Shown in pieces: positions 25,201 to 34,357 of a stretch of 64,000 nucleotides of DNA (the first letter of the stretch is position 1; every line of letters starts with the position of its first letter). Location of the stretch: positions 186,001-250,000 of the forward strand of contig JAFAZX010000045.1 in NCBI GenBank assembly GCA_019239425.1, in the 5' to 3' direction. A program made the translations under genes and the position numbers. Below the pieces are notes generated by a model that saw nothing but the letters and a program-made list of their open reading frames with translations, did no database searches and was not told the origin of the DNA. Source of the DNA: Acidobacteriota bacterium. Its GTDB lineage: Bacteria > Acidobacteriota > Blastocatellia > Pyrinomonadales > Pyrinomonadaceae.

Positions 25201-28114
25201 GGGCAAGCAGAAGAACTCGGTCGGCGTCAACGTCACAGTCTACGCCGAGCCGCCGGCCGCCTCGCCGGTCGCGGGCGCGGCGTGGGGCGCGCGCTACAAC
25301 AGCCCGGCGAGCCGCGCGGAGGTGTCGCCCATACTGACGCTCGACGCGGCGGGCAACACCTACGTCACAGCGGCGTCCGATGGCATCGGCAGCGGCCAGG
25401 ACATCGTCACCGTCAAGTACGACGCCGCGGGCCGACAGCTCTGGGCGGCGCGCTACGGCAATCCCGACCGCCGCGTCGAGTACCCCGAAGACATCGCCGT
25501 CGACTCGGCGGGCAACGTCTACGTGACCGGGACGGCGTGGCGCGGCCTCGCCCCCGGCACCGACTACGACGTCATCACCATCAAGTACGACTCTTCCGGT
25601 AATCAGCAGTGGGTGCGCTTCTACGCCACCGCGTCGCAGGAGTTCGGCGTCGCGCTCGAAGCGGACGGCGCCGGCAACGTCTACGTCACCGGCAGCGGGC
25701 GGTTCATCGGCGCCGACGGCTTCCCGGCCGGCCAGTTCGTCACGCTCAAGTACGACCCGGCCGGCAACGTCGTCTGGACGCGCACCTACAACGGCCCCGA
25801 TGGGCGCGGCGCGGTGCCCGTCGACCTCAAGCTCGACGCCGCGGGCAACGTCTACGTCGCCGGCGCGGTCACGGCGTTGACCGCGAGCGGCGCCACGGAC
25901 GACGACCTCGCGGTCGTCAAGTACGACCCGGCGGGGAACCTCCTGCGCGCGGTCAAGTACGACACGCCGGGCACGAACGGGCAGGACTTCGACACGGCCG
26001 TCCGCCTGCGCGTCGCCGCGGGCGGCGTCTACCTCATCGCGCAGAGCTGGCCCGACCAGTGCTGCGCCGTCACGGAGTCGCGCTACGACTCCATCCTCTT
26101 GAAGTTCGACTCGGAACTCGGACTCTCGTGGGCGGCCCGCTGGGGCCTGCCCGGCCAGTCTTCGGAGAACCCGAGCGACCTCGTCACGGACGGCGACGGC
26201 AACGTCTACGTCGTGGGCACCGCCGGCAGCACGCAGCGCGCGGGCGACGCGTACACCTTGAAGTACAGCGCGGCGGGCCAGCTCCTCTGGCAGCGCATCT
26301 ACGAAGGCACGACCTACCAGGACGCGGCCGCCGTGGGCGTCGCGCTCGACCCCGCGGGCGGCGTGCAGGTCGGCATCTCCGGCCTCGGCCCGAACGACAA
26401 CTACGACTACATCCTCGTCCGCTACCTCGCCGACGGCACGCAGTCGAGCGTCCGCCAGTTCAACGGCCCGGCGAACCGCGACGACGCCCTGAGCGACATC
26501 GAGACGGACGCGGCCGGCAACGTCTACCTGACCGGCACCACCTTCACCGCGAGCAGCGGCACAGACCTCTTCACGCTGAAGGTCGCCGCGGGCGGCTCCG
26601 TGACGCCGACGCCGACGCCGACGCCGATACCTTCGCCCACGCCGACTCCGGCCGCCACGCTCGTCAACCACGCGCTGGCCTCGAACGGAGGCGTGGCGGC
26701 GGCCTCGTCCTCCTACAGCGCCAACTACCCCGCTTCGTCTGTTAACAACGGCGACCGCCGGGGCTTGAACTGGAACAGTGGCGGCGGCTGGAACGACGCG
26801 ACCGCCGACTCCTATCCGGACTGGGTCGAGGTCTCCTTCCCCGGCTGGCGGAGCGTAAGCGAAGTCTCAGTCTTCACGCTCCAAGACAGCCCGGCCACGC
26901 CCTCCGACCCGACCGAGGCGATGACCTTCACGAAGTACGGGGCGACCAGCTTCCGCGTGCAGTACTGGGACGGCACGGCGTGGGCCGACGTGCCGGGCGG
27001 CGTCGTGGCCTCGAACGACAAGGTCTGGAAGAGGCTCGCCTTCGCGGCCGTCGCGACCTCGAAGGTGCGCGTGCTGCTGACGGGCGCGCTCGCGGGCTAC
27101 AGCCGCCTCACGGAGGTCGAAGCCTGGGGGCTGGCCGGCGAGGCTCAGCCGCCCGCGGCAAGGGTCAACCACGCGCTCGCGTCGAACGGCGGCGTGGCTA
27201 CTTCCTCTTCCGCCTACAGCAACAACTACCCGGCCGCCTCCGTCAACAACGGCGACCGCCGGGGCCTGAGTTGGAACGCGGGCGGCGGCTGGAACGACGC
27301 GACGGCCAACTCTTATCCGGACTGGGTCGAAGTGGCCTTCGCCGGCCCGCGCGCCGTAGAAGAGGTCTCGGTCTTCACGCTCCAGGACGCGCCGGGCGCG
27401 CCGCTTGAGCCGACCGAGGCGATGACCTTCACCAAGTACGGCGTGACCGGCTTCCGCGTCGAGTACTGGGACGGCTCCGCCTGGCAGACGGCCGCGAACG
27501 GCTCGGTCACGGGCAACGACCGCGTCTGGCGGAGGGTGACCTTCCCCGCCGTCACGACGACCAAAGTCAGAGTCGTCGTGACGGGCGCGCTCGCCGACTA
27601 CAGCCGCATCACCGAAGTCGAGGCCTGGGGGCCGGCCGCGCCGCGCGTCAACCAGGCCCTCGCGTCGGGCGGCGCGACGGCCACGGCCTCATCGTCTTAC
27701 AGCTCCAACTATCCCGCGGCTTCAGTCATCAACGGCGACCGGCGCGGGCTGAACTGGAACTCGGGCGGAGGCTGGAACGACTCGACCGGCGGCGCTTACC
27801 CCGACTGGGTCGAGGTGACTTTCCCAAGCGCGAAGTCGCTCACGGAGGTTGACGTCTTCACGCTCCAGGACGCGCCGGGCGCGCCGCTTGAGCCGACCGA
27901 GGCGATGACCTTCACCAAGTACGGGGTCACGGCCTTCGAAGTGCAGTACTGGGACGGAGGGGCCTGGCTCCCCATCCCCGGCGCCTCCGCCATCGGCAAC
28001 AGCAAGGTCTGGAACCGGTTCACCTTCCCCGCCTTGACGACGACCAAAATCCGTCTCGTCGTCAACGGCGCCCTCGCGGACTACAGCCGCCTCACCGAAA
28101 TAGAAGCGTACTGA
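22292..28114 (+). CDS. Giant secreted protein: beta-helix, Ig-like, SBBP propeller and three F5/8C-like modules
   Basis: A 1940-residue exported protein starting at the ATG with AGGAGGAAGTA immediately before it. Signal peptide: LLFITLFLSFVLALAYGPSGRAQ. Region about 110-580 is beta-helix-like and ends with the common 'GNWWNSPTGP'. Two or more Ig-like domains follow (one at about 890-985, 'FFAGGTLVGTDTTAPYDVTWQNVPAGTYTI'). About 993-1436 is a beta-propeller of SBBP repeats (DAAGNVYVTG type, about seven). A PTPTPTPIPSPTPTP linker (1439-1453) leads to three tandem modules resembling F5/8-type C or discoidin-like sugar-binding domains (1458-1612, 1624-1779, 1784-1940). It is probably a cell-surface adhesin or glycan-binding protein. 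It is monocistronic and followed by a strong terminator. Confidence 0.85.
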   Translation: MPQSHPRFGRGLSAGRRLLFITLFLSFVLALAYGPSGRAQNAPDQQQDKPAEAPAVIVPGISSEPSGQRRRQLPVPEGDAAPSKETPEAAVAQITAAEAADVTWRAADGPRVINGTYTIPAGTTVTVEPGVLIQINQNSVLVVEGAIVGKGTPDRHITITGVSDYTSDIQVPGRFQFEYTDISAQSDPRSGGTYTCSNCRYTGNGGFSNGLGYTYAMPPYVELQHTTFDGSGSTLTLDTTTTVLRDVAFTGGAWGRIYYSYVYIDNVRSENSTGFGLQFGLDGRWYLNNVQVRNAAFAALDLGGGNGGGNYLLGPNTVLSGSQYPISLDWGGVLPGSNVPASGNTNNYIVANTPGHPDWGGSMVWAPQAVPYVVLFPMNLRGGELKILPGTNVKFGPNFAGISDQSLGLIARGTPSAPILFDRFDPAQAWGGIGNTVGGNRYSNVRIEGSLNGINTTVHNGAFAYVEDLDLRDNQTGASGGTFISGTRFFNNTTGYQESGASAHTVGMLNASPASPNSFEGNGVAARGTQSVIDARGNWWNSPTGPTYVGNPGGTGERVEGAAEVIPFLTAPPDYTDAPPVVRQHKPHFTYEAGTKLDITWDAEDDRAVVEHRILFNPDGNWPDDFQLVADGLPGSVRAYEWTVPAVGYAGGYGYSTVRVVAVDSAGHERFDDRFIQIPSGEVTGTLTLTSNYAGQTLRPGQEFAVTFEATGDARSSIVDAYLVLDNDGTISSLGGVAGSLGQLPYAKLPFVSTDRARLALRINGGRNRTRWFYGDYFQIRPDPRVGDAAPNVSVVSPSAGSSFPAGSDVQVSWAASDDEGLNSFKLFSSYDAGRSWNLVAEDLPATTGSYNFKTAAGPGFSDVRVRVVAVDRRFQQTAAETSFALTPTAPPNAPPVVRLERPTADSAYAAGTTLNLTATASDPDGSVSKVEFFAGGTLVGTDTTAPYDVTWQNVPAGTYTIVARATDNVGKQKNSVGVNVTVYAEPPAASPVAGAAWGARYNSPASRAEVSPILTLDAAGNTYVTAASDGIGSGQDIVTVKYDAAGRQLWAARYGNPDRRVEYPEDIAVDSAGNVYVTGTAWRGLAPGTDYDVITIKYDSSGNQQWVRFYATASQEFGVALEADGAGNVYVTGSGRFIGADGFPAGQFVTLKYDPAGNVVWTRTYNGPDGRGAVPVDLKLDAAGNVYVAGAVTALTASGATDDDLAVVKYDPAGNLLRAVKYDTPGTNGQDFDTAVRLRVAAGGVYLIAQSWPDQCCAVTESRYDSILLKFDSELGLSWAARWGLPGQSSENPSDLVTDGDGNVYVVGTAGSTQRAGDAYTLKYSAAGQLLWQRIYEGTTYQDAAAVGVALDPAGGVQVGISGLGPNDNYDYILVRYLADGTQSSVRQFNGPANRDDALSDIETDAAGNVYLTGTTFTASSGTDLFTLKVAAGGSVTPTPTPTPIPSPTPTPAATLVNHALASNGGVAAASSSYSANYPASSVNNGDRRGLNWNSGGGWNDATADSYPDWVEVSFPGWRSVSEVSVFTLQDSPATPSDPTEAMTFTKYGATSFRVQYWDGTAWADVPGGVVASNDKVWKRLAFAAVATSKVRVLLTGALAGYSRLTEVEAWGLAGEAQPPAARVNHALASNGGVATSSSAYSNNYPAASVNNGDRRGLSWNAGGGWNDATANSYPDWVEVAFAGPRAVEEVSVFTLQDAPGAPLEPTEAMTFTKYGVTGFRVEYWDGSAWQTAANGSVTGNDRVWRRVTFPAVTTTKVRVVVTGALADYSRITEVEAWGPAAPRVNQALASGGATATASSSYSSNYPAASVINGDRRGLNWNSGGGWNDSTGGAYPDWVEVTFPSAKSLTEVDVFTLQDAPGAPLEPTEAMTFTKYGVTAFEVQYWDGGAWLPIPGASAIGNSKVWNRFTFPALTTTKIRLVVNGALADYSRLTEIEAY
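26665..28111 (+). repeat. Three tandem F5/8C-like coding repeats
   Basis: Units at about 26665-27130, 27163-27630 and 27643-28111. The second and third share a run of 71 identical bases (27371-27441 and 27854-27924), far more than the first shares with either. This argues for a recent duplication or gene conversion. Confidence 0.8.
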
Positions 28115-28123
28115 CCGACCGCA

Positions 28124-28172
28124 GAAAAAGGCCGCGGCCCCCGGAAATCTTCTCCGGGGGCCGCGGCCTTTT
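28124..28172 (+). terminator. Very strong bidirectional hairpin terminator
   Basis: AAAAGGCCGCGGCCCCCGGA (28126-28145) and its perfect 20-base complement (28153-28172) with a 7-base loop AATCTTC; A and T runs border both sides. It terminates the giant gene and could serve the convergent minus-strand nucleotidyltransferase. Confidence 0.9.
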
Positions 28173-28254
28173 CCGTTTCCGACAGATTCAAAGATCCGTC
28201 GGCGTCAACTCATGAGTCTATCGAAGTAGTCAGTCTCACGGCGGCGTAAGGCTG

Positions 28255-28737
28255 CTATTCCTCTTCGGTCGCCTCGCGTAGCGCTTCGAGCTCCGGCAGC
28301 ACCATGAGGTCTTTCGGACGCCCGGCAGCACGCTTCGACTCGATGAGTGCATCGAGCGTTAGCACCTGAAAGGTCGAGCCGAAGAGTTCAACCTCCTCGG
28401 ACGCCGCCAGTGCCGCCCCGTAGCCGCCCACGCCGGCAATCTCGCCTAGCAGGTCAATGTCGCCGAGGTCGGTGGCGAGCGTGAAGTTCATCCCGGCCTT
28501 GAGCGTCTCTTCGTCAAGACGGAACGGGAGCCCCGCGGGCGCACCGCGCAACCGCGGGTTGTGTGGCCTTAGCGCCCCGGCGAGTCTTGAGAGGTTCTCC
28601 GGGTCGCGGGCGTAGCAGAAGTCCAAGTCGAAGGTGACGTAAGAGGAGCCGTGAATGGCGATGGCGACGCCGCCCACGATCACGAGGCGCACGCGCGCGG
28701 CGGCGAGCGCCGTCAACGCCTTCTCGTAGTCGATCAA
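28255..28737 (-). CDS. Nucleotidyltransferase (AbiEii/MNT-like)
   Basis: A 160-residue protein of the MNT/AbiEii-type nucleotidyltransferase fold: 'VIVGGVAIAIHGSSYVTFDLDFCYARDPENLSRL' (19-52) contains the GG loop, the IHG entry and the Asp-x-Asp metal pair, and 'GDIDLLGEIAGVGGY' the third acidic strand. It begins at a TTG overlapping the stop of the upstream small gene (TTGA). The pair layout is common in bacteria as a putative toxin-antitoxin-type module, but this is context evidence only, and no HEPN motif is present in the partner. Confidence 0.72.
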   Translation of the reverse strand: MIDYEKALTALAAARVRLVIVGGVAIAIHGSSYVTFDLDFCYARDPENLSRLAGALRPHNPRLRGAPAGLPFRLDEETLKAGMNFTLATDLGDIDLLGEIAGVGGYGAALAASEEVELFGSTFQVLTLDALIESKRAAGRPKDLMVLPELEALREATEEE

Positions 28738-28949
28738 GCGCGCCTCTTCCGGACGCCCGCGCGCGCCTTGCCGCGCAGCGCCTCAAGCCCGGCGGCCGCG
28801 CGCTGTAAGTCGCGCACCCGCTCCTCGGGCGTCCGGCGCAGCCGCTCGATCAGCATCGTCAGGTCAACGCCGTGTGCGCGCGCCGCCTCGATGCGGCCGC
28901 CGGGCGGCGGGTTGAGTAGTCTCTCCTCGGCGCGGTTCATCGGCTTCAT
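28734..28949 (-). CDS. Small partner protein of the nucleotidyltransferase (71 aa)
   Basis: Start at 28949 (MKPMNRAEERLL), with the next ATG at 28940 as alternative; the site upstream is weak. Sequence 'RLLNPPPGGRIEAARAHGVDLTMLIERLRRTPEERVRDLQRAAAGLEALR' is of a small family that I know from many bacteria beside AbiEii-like nucleotidyltransferases. It is a helical, charged protein. The 4-base TTGA overlap with the next gene suggests coupled translation and hence a stoichiometric pair. Function is not established. Confidence 0.6.
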   Translation of the reverse strand: MKPMNRAEERLLNPPPGGRIEAARAHGVDLTMLIERLRRTPEERVRDLQRAAAGLEALRGKARAGVRKRRA

Positions 28950-29022
28950 TGTACTGCCCCCGTCGCGACCCGTGCCAAACGTTTGTGATGCCTTGAGGTA
29001 AGAAGTCCGTGCGTCGGGCGGC

Positions 29023-30291
29023 CTAATCACGCCCGTCAGGTGATTTGTAGACGACGCCGTTCTTCATGACGAAGCGGACGCGGCGGAGGGCGGAGACTTC
29101 GCGCGTGGGGTCGCCTTCGACGGCGATGAGGTCTGCGAGCAGTCCCGCCTTGACGCGCCCGACCTTGTCGTCGATGCGCAGGACGCGTGCGTCCGTGGAG
29201 GTGGCCGAGCGCAGCGCGTCAATGAGCGGCATGCCGAAGCCGACCATCGTCTCTACCTCGCGCGCGTTGTCGCCGTGCGCGAAGACGCCGACGTCGCTCC
29301 CGCTCGCGATGGTGACGCCTTCGCGCAAAGCGGTCTGGAAGACCTCGCGCTTGTGCGCTTCGTTCCCGCGGCCGGCGATGGCGAGCGTCGGGCAGAGCGC
29401 GACGCCGCGCTCCTTCATCAGGCGGAAGACTTCCGCGGTGCCGCCGTCGCCGTGCTCGATGGTGTCGACGTCCGCGAGCGTCGCGCGGCGCATCCCCTCG
29501 GTGGTGGTCGCGTGCGCCGCGACGGGGACGCCCGCGCTGTGCGCGGCCTCGACCGCGACCTTCAGCTCTTCGAGCGTGAAGGTGGGGGCGGGCGCGCCGC
29601 GCCCCCAGCGGTAGTCGGCGTAGAGCTTGACCCAGTCGGCGCCCTTGCCGATCTGCTCGCGCACGGCGCGCACGAGACCTTCGGGGCCGTCGGCCTCCTG
29701 CGCGCCCTGCGGCACGTCCCACTCGGGCGCGTAGCCCTTCGGCGCGTAGGAGCCGGTGGCGACGATGGCGCGCGTCGCGACGAGCATCCGCGGGCCGGGG
29801 ATGATGCCCTGCTCGACCGCCTGCCTGAGCCCCACGTCGGCGAAGCCCGCGCCTTCGGTGCCGAGGTCGCGGACGGTCGTGAAGCCCGCGAGCAGAGTGT
29901 TGCGCAGGTGGTTCGTCGCGCGCGCAACTCTTAGACTGAGTGCTTCGCGCGCGACCTGGTCGGCCCAGGGCGTCTCGCTGTACGGGTGCAGGAGGACGTG
30001 CGAGTGTGCTTCGATGAGGCCGGGCATCAGCGTGAGGTTCGGAAGCTCGACGACCTTCGCGCCGGCCGGAGCCCGAACGTCCGCCGCGGGGCCGACCGCC
30101 TCTATCGCCGCGCCGCGCACGAGCACCACCCAGCCTTCGTGTAGCTGCGCGGACTCGCCGTCGAAGACGCGCGCCGGCCGGAGCAGGTAGACGGCCTCGG
30201 GCTGAGCCGTCGTCGTCGTTGTCGTCGTCTGAGCCAGGCCCATAGGATAAGCGAGCAGAGAGCAGAAGAGGAGCAGGGTCACGTAGCGCAT
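29023..30291 (-). CDS. Secreted amidohydrolase-family protein
   Basis: A 422-residue exported metal-dependent hydrolase, of the imidazolonepropionase/prolidase-like group. The ATG at 30291 has AAGGAAGG nine bases upstream; the TTG three codons earlier lies too close to it. Signal peptide [20 protein letters not shown], then a Thr-rich linker. Metal sites: HSH at 96-98, a Lys in 'DWVKLYADY', His in 'VAAHAT' and 'IEHGDG', and the Asp in 'GSDVGVF'. The substrate cannot be deduced; peptidase or lactamase activity is possible. It lies downstream of the beta-propeller gene (38 bases) and may share its transcript. Confidence 0.85.
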   Translation of the reverse strand: MRYVTLLLFCSLLAYPMGLAQTTTTTTTAQPEAVYLLRPARVFDGESAQLHEGWVVLVRGAAIEAVGPAADVRAPAGAKVVELPNLTLMPGLIEAHSHVLLHPYSETPWADQVAREALSLRVARATNHLRNTLLAGFTTVRDLGTEGAGFADVGLRQAVEQGIIPGPRMLVATRAIVATGSYAPKGYAPEWDVPQGAQEADGPEGLVRAVREQIGKGADWVKLYADYRWGRGAPAPTFTLEELKVAVEAAHSAGVPVAAHATTTEGMRRATLADVDTIEHGDGGTAEVFRLMKERGVALCPTLAIAGRGNEAHKREVFQTALREGVTIASGSDVGVFAHGDNAREVETMVGFGMPLIDALRSATSTDARVLRIDDKVGRVKAGLLADLIAVEGDPTREVSALRRVRFVMKNGVVYKSPDGRD

Positions 30292-30328
30292 GTTCGGCAA
30301 CCTTCCTTTCGGAGTAAGCCCGCGCTTA

Positions 30329-33040
30329 CTACTTCGTCCGCGGGTCGGCGCTCAAGTGTAGCGGCTGCGTGTAGCTCCTGCCGCCGACGTTGAGCCTCAC
30401 CGCGTAGTCGCCGGGCGGCACCGGCGGCACCCCGCGCCCGCCGAAGACGGCCGCGCCGCCGCGCTGTGTGTTGGCGGCCGGCGGCGGGCGGAAGTCCCAC
30501 GCCCAACGGTGCACGCCGGCCGAAGCGGGAAGCGGCTCCTGCGCGCGCACCCAGGAGGCGGGGATGTCGAGCTTGTCCGGGTCGACCGGCGCCGGCTTGT
30601 CTTCACTTGAGTAGGCGCGGACGGTCTCGCCGGCCGGGTTGAGAATCTCCAGCGTCACAGGCCCCGAGGCCGCCCTCTTCAGATAGTAATCGATGACCGC
30701 GCCGTAAGGAGGGTTCTCCGCGAGGGGCTCGTCGCGCGGCTGCGGCGTGCCGTTCTCGCTGTAGGGCGGGATGATGAATGCGTCGGCCGGGCGGAAGAGG
30801 AAGGCGTCCGCGTTGAAGACTTCGGCGCTCGCCTGGCGGAGCGGCGAGATGTCGTCCATCACCCAGAAGCCCCGGCCGTGCGTCCCGACCACGAGGTCGT
30901 TCTCTTTCACGACGAGGTCGCGCACGGAGACCGGCGGCAGGTTGAGCTGGAGCGACTGCCAGCGGTCTCCGTCGTCGAAGGAGACGAAGACGCCCAGCTC
31001 CGTCCCCGCGAAGAGCAGCCCCCGCCGCTTCGGGTCTTCCTTGACCGTCTGCAAGTAGACGCCCTTCGGCAGGCCGTTCGTGATGGTCTGCCAACTCTTC
31101 CCGCCGTCTCGCGTCCGGTACGCGTGAGGCTCGTAGTCTTCGAGCCGGTGCCGGTCGACGGCCGCGTACGCCTCGTTCACGTCGAAGTGCGAGGCCTCCA
31201 ACATCACGACCTTGCTCCACGCGGTCAGTTCCGGCGGCGTGACGTTCGCCCAGCTCTTCCCGTCGTCCTCAGTCCTGTGTATCAACCCGTCGTCCGTCCC
31301 GACCCAGATCGTGGGCGCGCGCACGGGCGAAGGGGCGATGGTGTAGATGACGCCGCGCCGCTTGCCCTCGGGCGCGTCGGCGGCCGTCGCCTCGTCCAAG
31401 TTCGGCGGCACGCCCGGGTCTTCGCGCGTGAGGTCGGGGCTGATCTGAGTCCAGCTCTCGCCGCCGTTCGTCGTCTTGAAGAGGAACTGGTCTGAGAAGT
31501 AGAGCGCGTGCGGGTCTGCCTGCGAGAAGACGAGCGGCAGCGTCCACGTGTGGCGCGCGGTGTTCGCCGGAAGTAGACGCTCGGGCGAGACGTTGACGAT
31601 GTCGCCCGTCAGGAGGTTGCAGCGCGTGACGCGTCCGCCGAAGAGTATCTCGGGATGTAGGGGGTCGGGCGCGGTGTAGTCGCTCTCGCCGCCCGCGCAG
31701 ACGGGCCGCCAGTCGTGCATCGAGATTTCGGCGAGGGCGCTGCGCGAGGGGACGCCCACGGCCCCGCTGTCCTGCTGCGACCCCGTCACCCAGTATGGGA
31801 AGCGGTTGTCGGCCGCGACGTGATACAACTCGGCCGTCGGCTGGTTGTACCAACTGCTCCAGGTGCGCGCGCCGTCCACGGTCACAATCGTCCCCTGGTC
31901 GCTGCCCAGAACCATGCGCTTCGGGTCGTCTGGGTTTATCCAAAGCTGATGATAGTCGTCACCCCCGGGCGAGCCCTTGATGGCCGTCCAAGTCCTGCCC
32001 GCGTCCGTCGAGCGGTAGAGCGAGGTGTTCGAGACGTAGACCGTGTCGGCCTCCTTCGGGTCGACCACGACCTTGCAGAAGTACCAGCCGCGGCCCCAGA
32101 GGCGCGCGTCGTTCGAGACGAGAGTCCACGTCGCGCCCGCGTCGTCCGAGCGGTAGAGGCCGCCCGCCTTCGCGTCGACGATGGCGTAGACGCGCGTGCG
32201 CAAAGTCGGCGCGACGGCCAGCCCCACGCGCCCCAGACGTTCCGACGGGAGCCCTTCGGTCAACTGTCTCCAGGTGTCGCCGCCGTCCGTCGATTTGTAG
32301 ACGCCCGCGCCCGGCCCGTACGAGGGCGGGTAGATGCTCCACGGCGGCCGCCGCGTGTTCCAGAGCGACGCGTAGACGATCCTTCCGTCCGAAGGGTCTA
32401 AGGCGAGGTCGGCCGCACCCACGTCATTACTTTTAAAGAGAACCTTCTGCCAGGTCTTCCCCCCGTCGCGCGTGCGGTAGACGCCGCGCTCGGGGTTCGC
32501 GCCGTAGGCGTGGCCGAGCGCCGCGACGAAGACGACGTTCGCGTCGCGCGGGTCGACCAGCACCCGGCTTATCTGCCGCGTGCCTTCGAGGCCGAGGTGC
32601 GTCCACGTCGCGCCCGCGTCCGACGAGCGATACATCCCGTTGCCGTACGAAATCTGCGAGCGCATGTCGGCTTCGCCCGTGCCGACGTAGACGACCCGCG
32701 GGTTCGAGGGCGCGACGGCGACCGCGCCGACGGAGGCGACGGGTTGAGAGTCGAAGACCGGCGCCCACGTCCGCCCCGCGTTCACGGTCTTCCACACGCC
32801 GCCCCCGACCGCGCCGAAGTAGAAGGTCTCAGGCTCAGTCCTCACCCCGGCCACGCCGTTGACGCGCCCGGCGCGGAAGGGGCCGAGCAGGCGCCAGCGC
32901 AGGCCGGCGTAGAGACTCGACTCCTGCTGCCGCGCGGCGACCTTCAAAGAACAGAAGCACACGAACGCGGCCAACAAGGCGAACAGAAGACGCCGCCCGT
33001 GCGGCGCGGCCAGACGCGTATACGTCCCGGTGCCGACCAT
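30329..33040 (-). CDS. Secreted BNR/sortilin-like beta-propeller protein, copy A
   Basis: A 903-residue exported protein with N-terminal signal sequence ([19 protein letters not shown]). It is built of many BNR/VPS10-type repeats (S/T-x-DGG-x-TW: '[10 protein letters not shown]', '[14 protein letters not shown]', '[13 protein letters not shown]', '[12 protein letters not shown]') in two propellers, then a C-terminal all-beta module from about 740 with '[24 protein letters not shown]' and a proline-rich '[10 protein letters not shown]'. It has no sialidase-type catalytic arginines that I can identify. A GGGAGGGAATCG site precedes the ATG. It is a paralogue of the 1072-residue protein at 35419-38637. 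Confidence 0.85.
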   Translation of the reverse strand: MVGTGTYTRLAAPHGRRLLFALLAAFVCFCSLKVAARQQESSLYAGLRWRLLGPFRAGRVNGVAGVRTEPETFYFGAVGGGVWKTVNAGRTWAPVFDSQPVASVGAVAVAPSNPRVVYVGTGEADMRSQISYGNGMYRSSDAGATWTHLGLEGTRQISRVLVDPRDANVVFVAALGHAYGANPERGVYRTRDGGKTWQKVLFKSNDVGAADLALDPSDGRIVYASLWNTRRPPWSIYPPSYGPGAGVYKSTDGGDTWRQLTEGLPSERLGRVGLAVAPTLRTRVYAIVDAKAGGLYRSDDAGATWTLVSNDARLWGRGWYFCKVVVDPKEADTVYVSNTSLYRSTDAGRTWTAIKGSPGGDDYHQLWINPDDPKRMVLGSDQGTIVTVDGARTWSSWYNQPTAELYHVAADNRFPYWVTGSQQDSGAVGVPSRSALAEISMHDWRPVCAGGESDYTAPDPLHPEILFGGRVTRCNLLTGDIVNVSPERLLPANTARHTWTLPLVFSQADPHALYFSDQFLFKTTNGGESWTQISPDLTREDPGVPPNLDEATAADAPEGKRRGVIYTIAPSPVRAPTIWVGTDDGLIHRTEDDGKSWANVTPPELTAWSKVVMLEASHFDVNEAYAAVDRHRLEDYEPHAYRTRDGGKSWQTITNGLPKGVYLQTVKEDPKRRGLLFAGTELGVFVSFDDGDRWQSLQLNLPPVSVRDLVVKENDLVVGTHGRGFWVMDDISPLRQASAEVFNADAFLFRPADAFIIPPYSENGTPQPRDEPLAENPPYGAVIDYYLKRAASGPVTLEILNPAGETVRAYSSEDKPAPVDPDKLDIPASWVRAQEPLPASAGVHRWAWDFRPPPAANTQRGGAAVFGGRGVPPVPPGDYAVRLNVGGRSYTQPLHLSADPRTK

Positions 33041-33095
33041 CGATTCCCTCCCCTGCCTGTCACTTCACGCCGAACAAAGTTTACGAGCGCGGCCG

Positions 33096-34325
33096 TCAGC
33101 CCGCGCCGAAGGTGATGCCGCGGCGCTCGCGGCCCGCGGCCGCCACCGCGGCCGCCACCGTGAAGACGACGAAGGCGACGAGCGCCATCGCGCGCGCGTA
33201 CGTCGTGCGCTCGGCGAAGACGGCCTCGATGTAGGCCACCGTCCCCGCGATGAGCACGCCGCACTGGTATGCGAAACCCGGCAGGAAGCCGCGCACCGAG
33301 TCGGGCGACAACTCCGTGATGTGCGCCGGGATGACGCCCCACGCGCCCTGCACCATGAACTGCATCAGGAACGCGCCCGCCACGAGCAGCGCGAGCGTCG
33401 GGGCGAACGCCCACAAAGGTATCACCAGGACGGCCAGCCCGAAGGCCAGAACCATCGCGCGCCGACGCCCCCAGCGGTCGGACAGAAGTCCGAACAGAAT
33501 CCCGCCCGTAATCGCCCCGACCATCGAGACGGCCGTGATGGCGGAGCGCGCCTGCGGCGAGAAGCCCCAGTCGCGCTGGAGGAAGGTCGGGTACATGTCC
33601 TGCGTCCCGTGCGAGGCGAAGTTCATCATCGCCATCAGCAGCGTCAGGTACAGGAACGTCTTCCAGTGCGAGGCGATGGCGCGCCCCAACTCGCCCCACG
33701 TCGCGTGGCGCGTCCGCTCCCACACCTCCGACTCCTTCACCCCGAACCGCACGTAGAGCGTGAGCAGCGCCGGCAGCCCGCCGATGAAGAAGAGCGGCCG
33801 CCAGCCCCAGCGCGGGAAGATGAAGAAGTAGCAGACGGCCGCCAGCAGATACCCGACCGCGTAGCCCTCCTGCAGCAGCCCCGAGAGCACGCCGCGCAGA
33901 CGAGGCGGCACCTTCTCCATCGCGAGCGAGGCGCCGACGCCCCACTCGCCGCCCATCCCGATGCCGAAGAGCGCACGCAGGATCAGGAACGTCGTGTAGT
34001 TCGGCGCGAGGCCCGACAAGACCTCGACGACCGAGTAGAAGACGAGGTCGATCATCAGGGGCAGGCGGCGGCCGTAGCGGTCGGCCAGCAGCCCGAAGAT
34101 GAACGCGCCGACGGGGCGGAAGGCGAGCGTGACGGTGATGGTGAGCGCCAGCTCCGCGTCCGTCTTGCCGAACTCGCGGGCGATGGCCGTCAGCGTGAAG
34201 ACGACGAGGAAGAAGTCGAAGGCGTCGAGCGTCCAACCGAGAAAGCCTGCGAGCACGGCGGCGCGGTGGTCGCCGCCCGCATGACCTTGCGGCGACTGAA
34301 CGCCGCCCGTCAACGCCTCTGACAT
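33096..34325 (-). CDS. MFS transporter, sialate/carboxylate:H+ symporter type
   Basis: A 409-residue, twelve-segment MFS permease. Segments 'GWTLDAFDFFLVVFTLTAIA', 'GLLADRYGRRLPLM' (motif A in the first loop) and the repeated 'GLLSDRWGRRRAMV' in the second half are as in the NanT/JEN/aromatic-acid symporter subgroup. The central Asp-Ala-Phe-Asp in the first segment is typical of that group. The substrate, probably a monocarboxylate or acid sugar, is unknown. GAGGAGCGACT precedes the ATG. It is in one direction with gnd and the flanking beta-propellers. Confidence 0.87.
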   Translation of the reverse strand: MSEALTGGVQSPQGHAGGDHRAAVLAGFLGWTLDAFDFFLVVFTLTAIAREFGKTDAELALTITVTLAFRPVGAFIFGLLADRYGRRLPLMIDLVFYSVVEVLSGLAPNYTTFLILRALFGIGMGGEWGVGASLAMEKVPPRLRGVLSGLLQEGYAVGYLLAAVCYFFIFPRWGWRPLFFIGGLPALLTLYVRFGVKESEVWERTRHATWGELGRAIASHWKTFLYLTLLMAMMNFASHGTQDMYPTFLQRDWGFSPQARSAITAVSMVGAITGGILFGLLSDRWGRRRAMVLAFGLAVLVIPLWAFAPTLALLVAGAFLMQFMVQGAWGVIPAHITELSPDSVRGFLPGFAYQCGVLIAGTVAYIEAVFAERTTYARAMALVAFVVFTVAAAVAAAGRERRGITFGAG

Positions 34326-34357
34326 AGTCGCTCCTCGTCTCTATTCTCGTCCCGCCG

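Noticed and set aside
24440..26671. 743-codon minus-strand frame inside the giant secreted gene
   Set aside because: Antisense of SBBP repeats; low-complexity Arg/Val-rich product.
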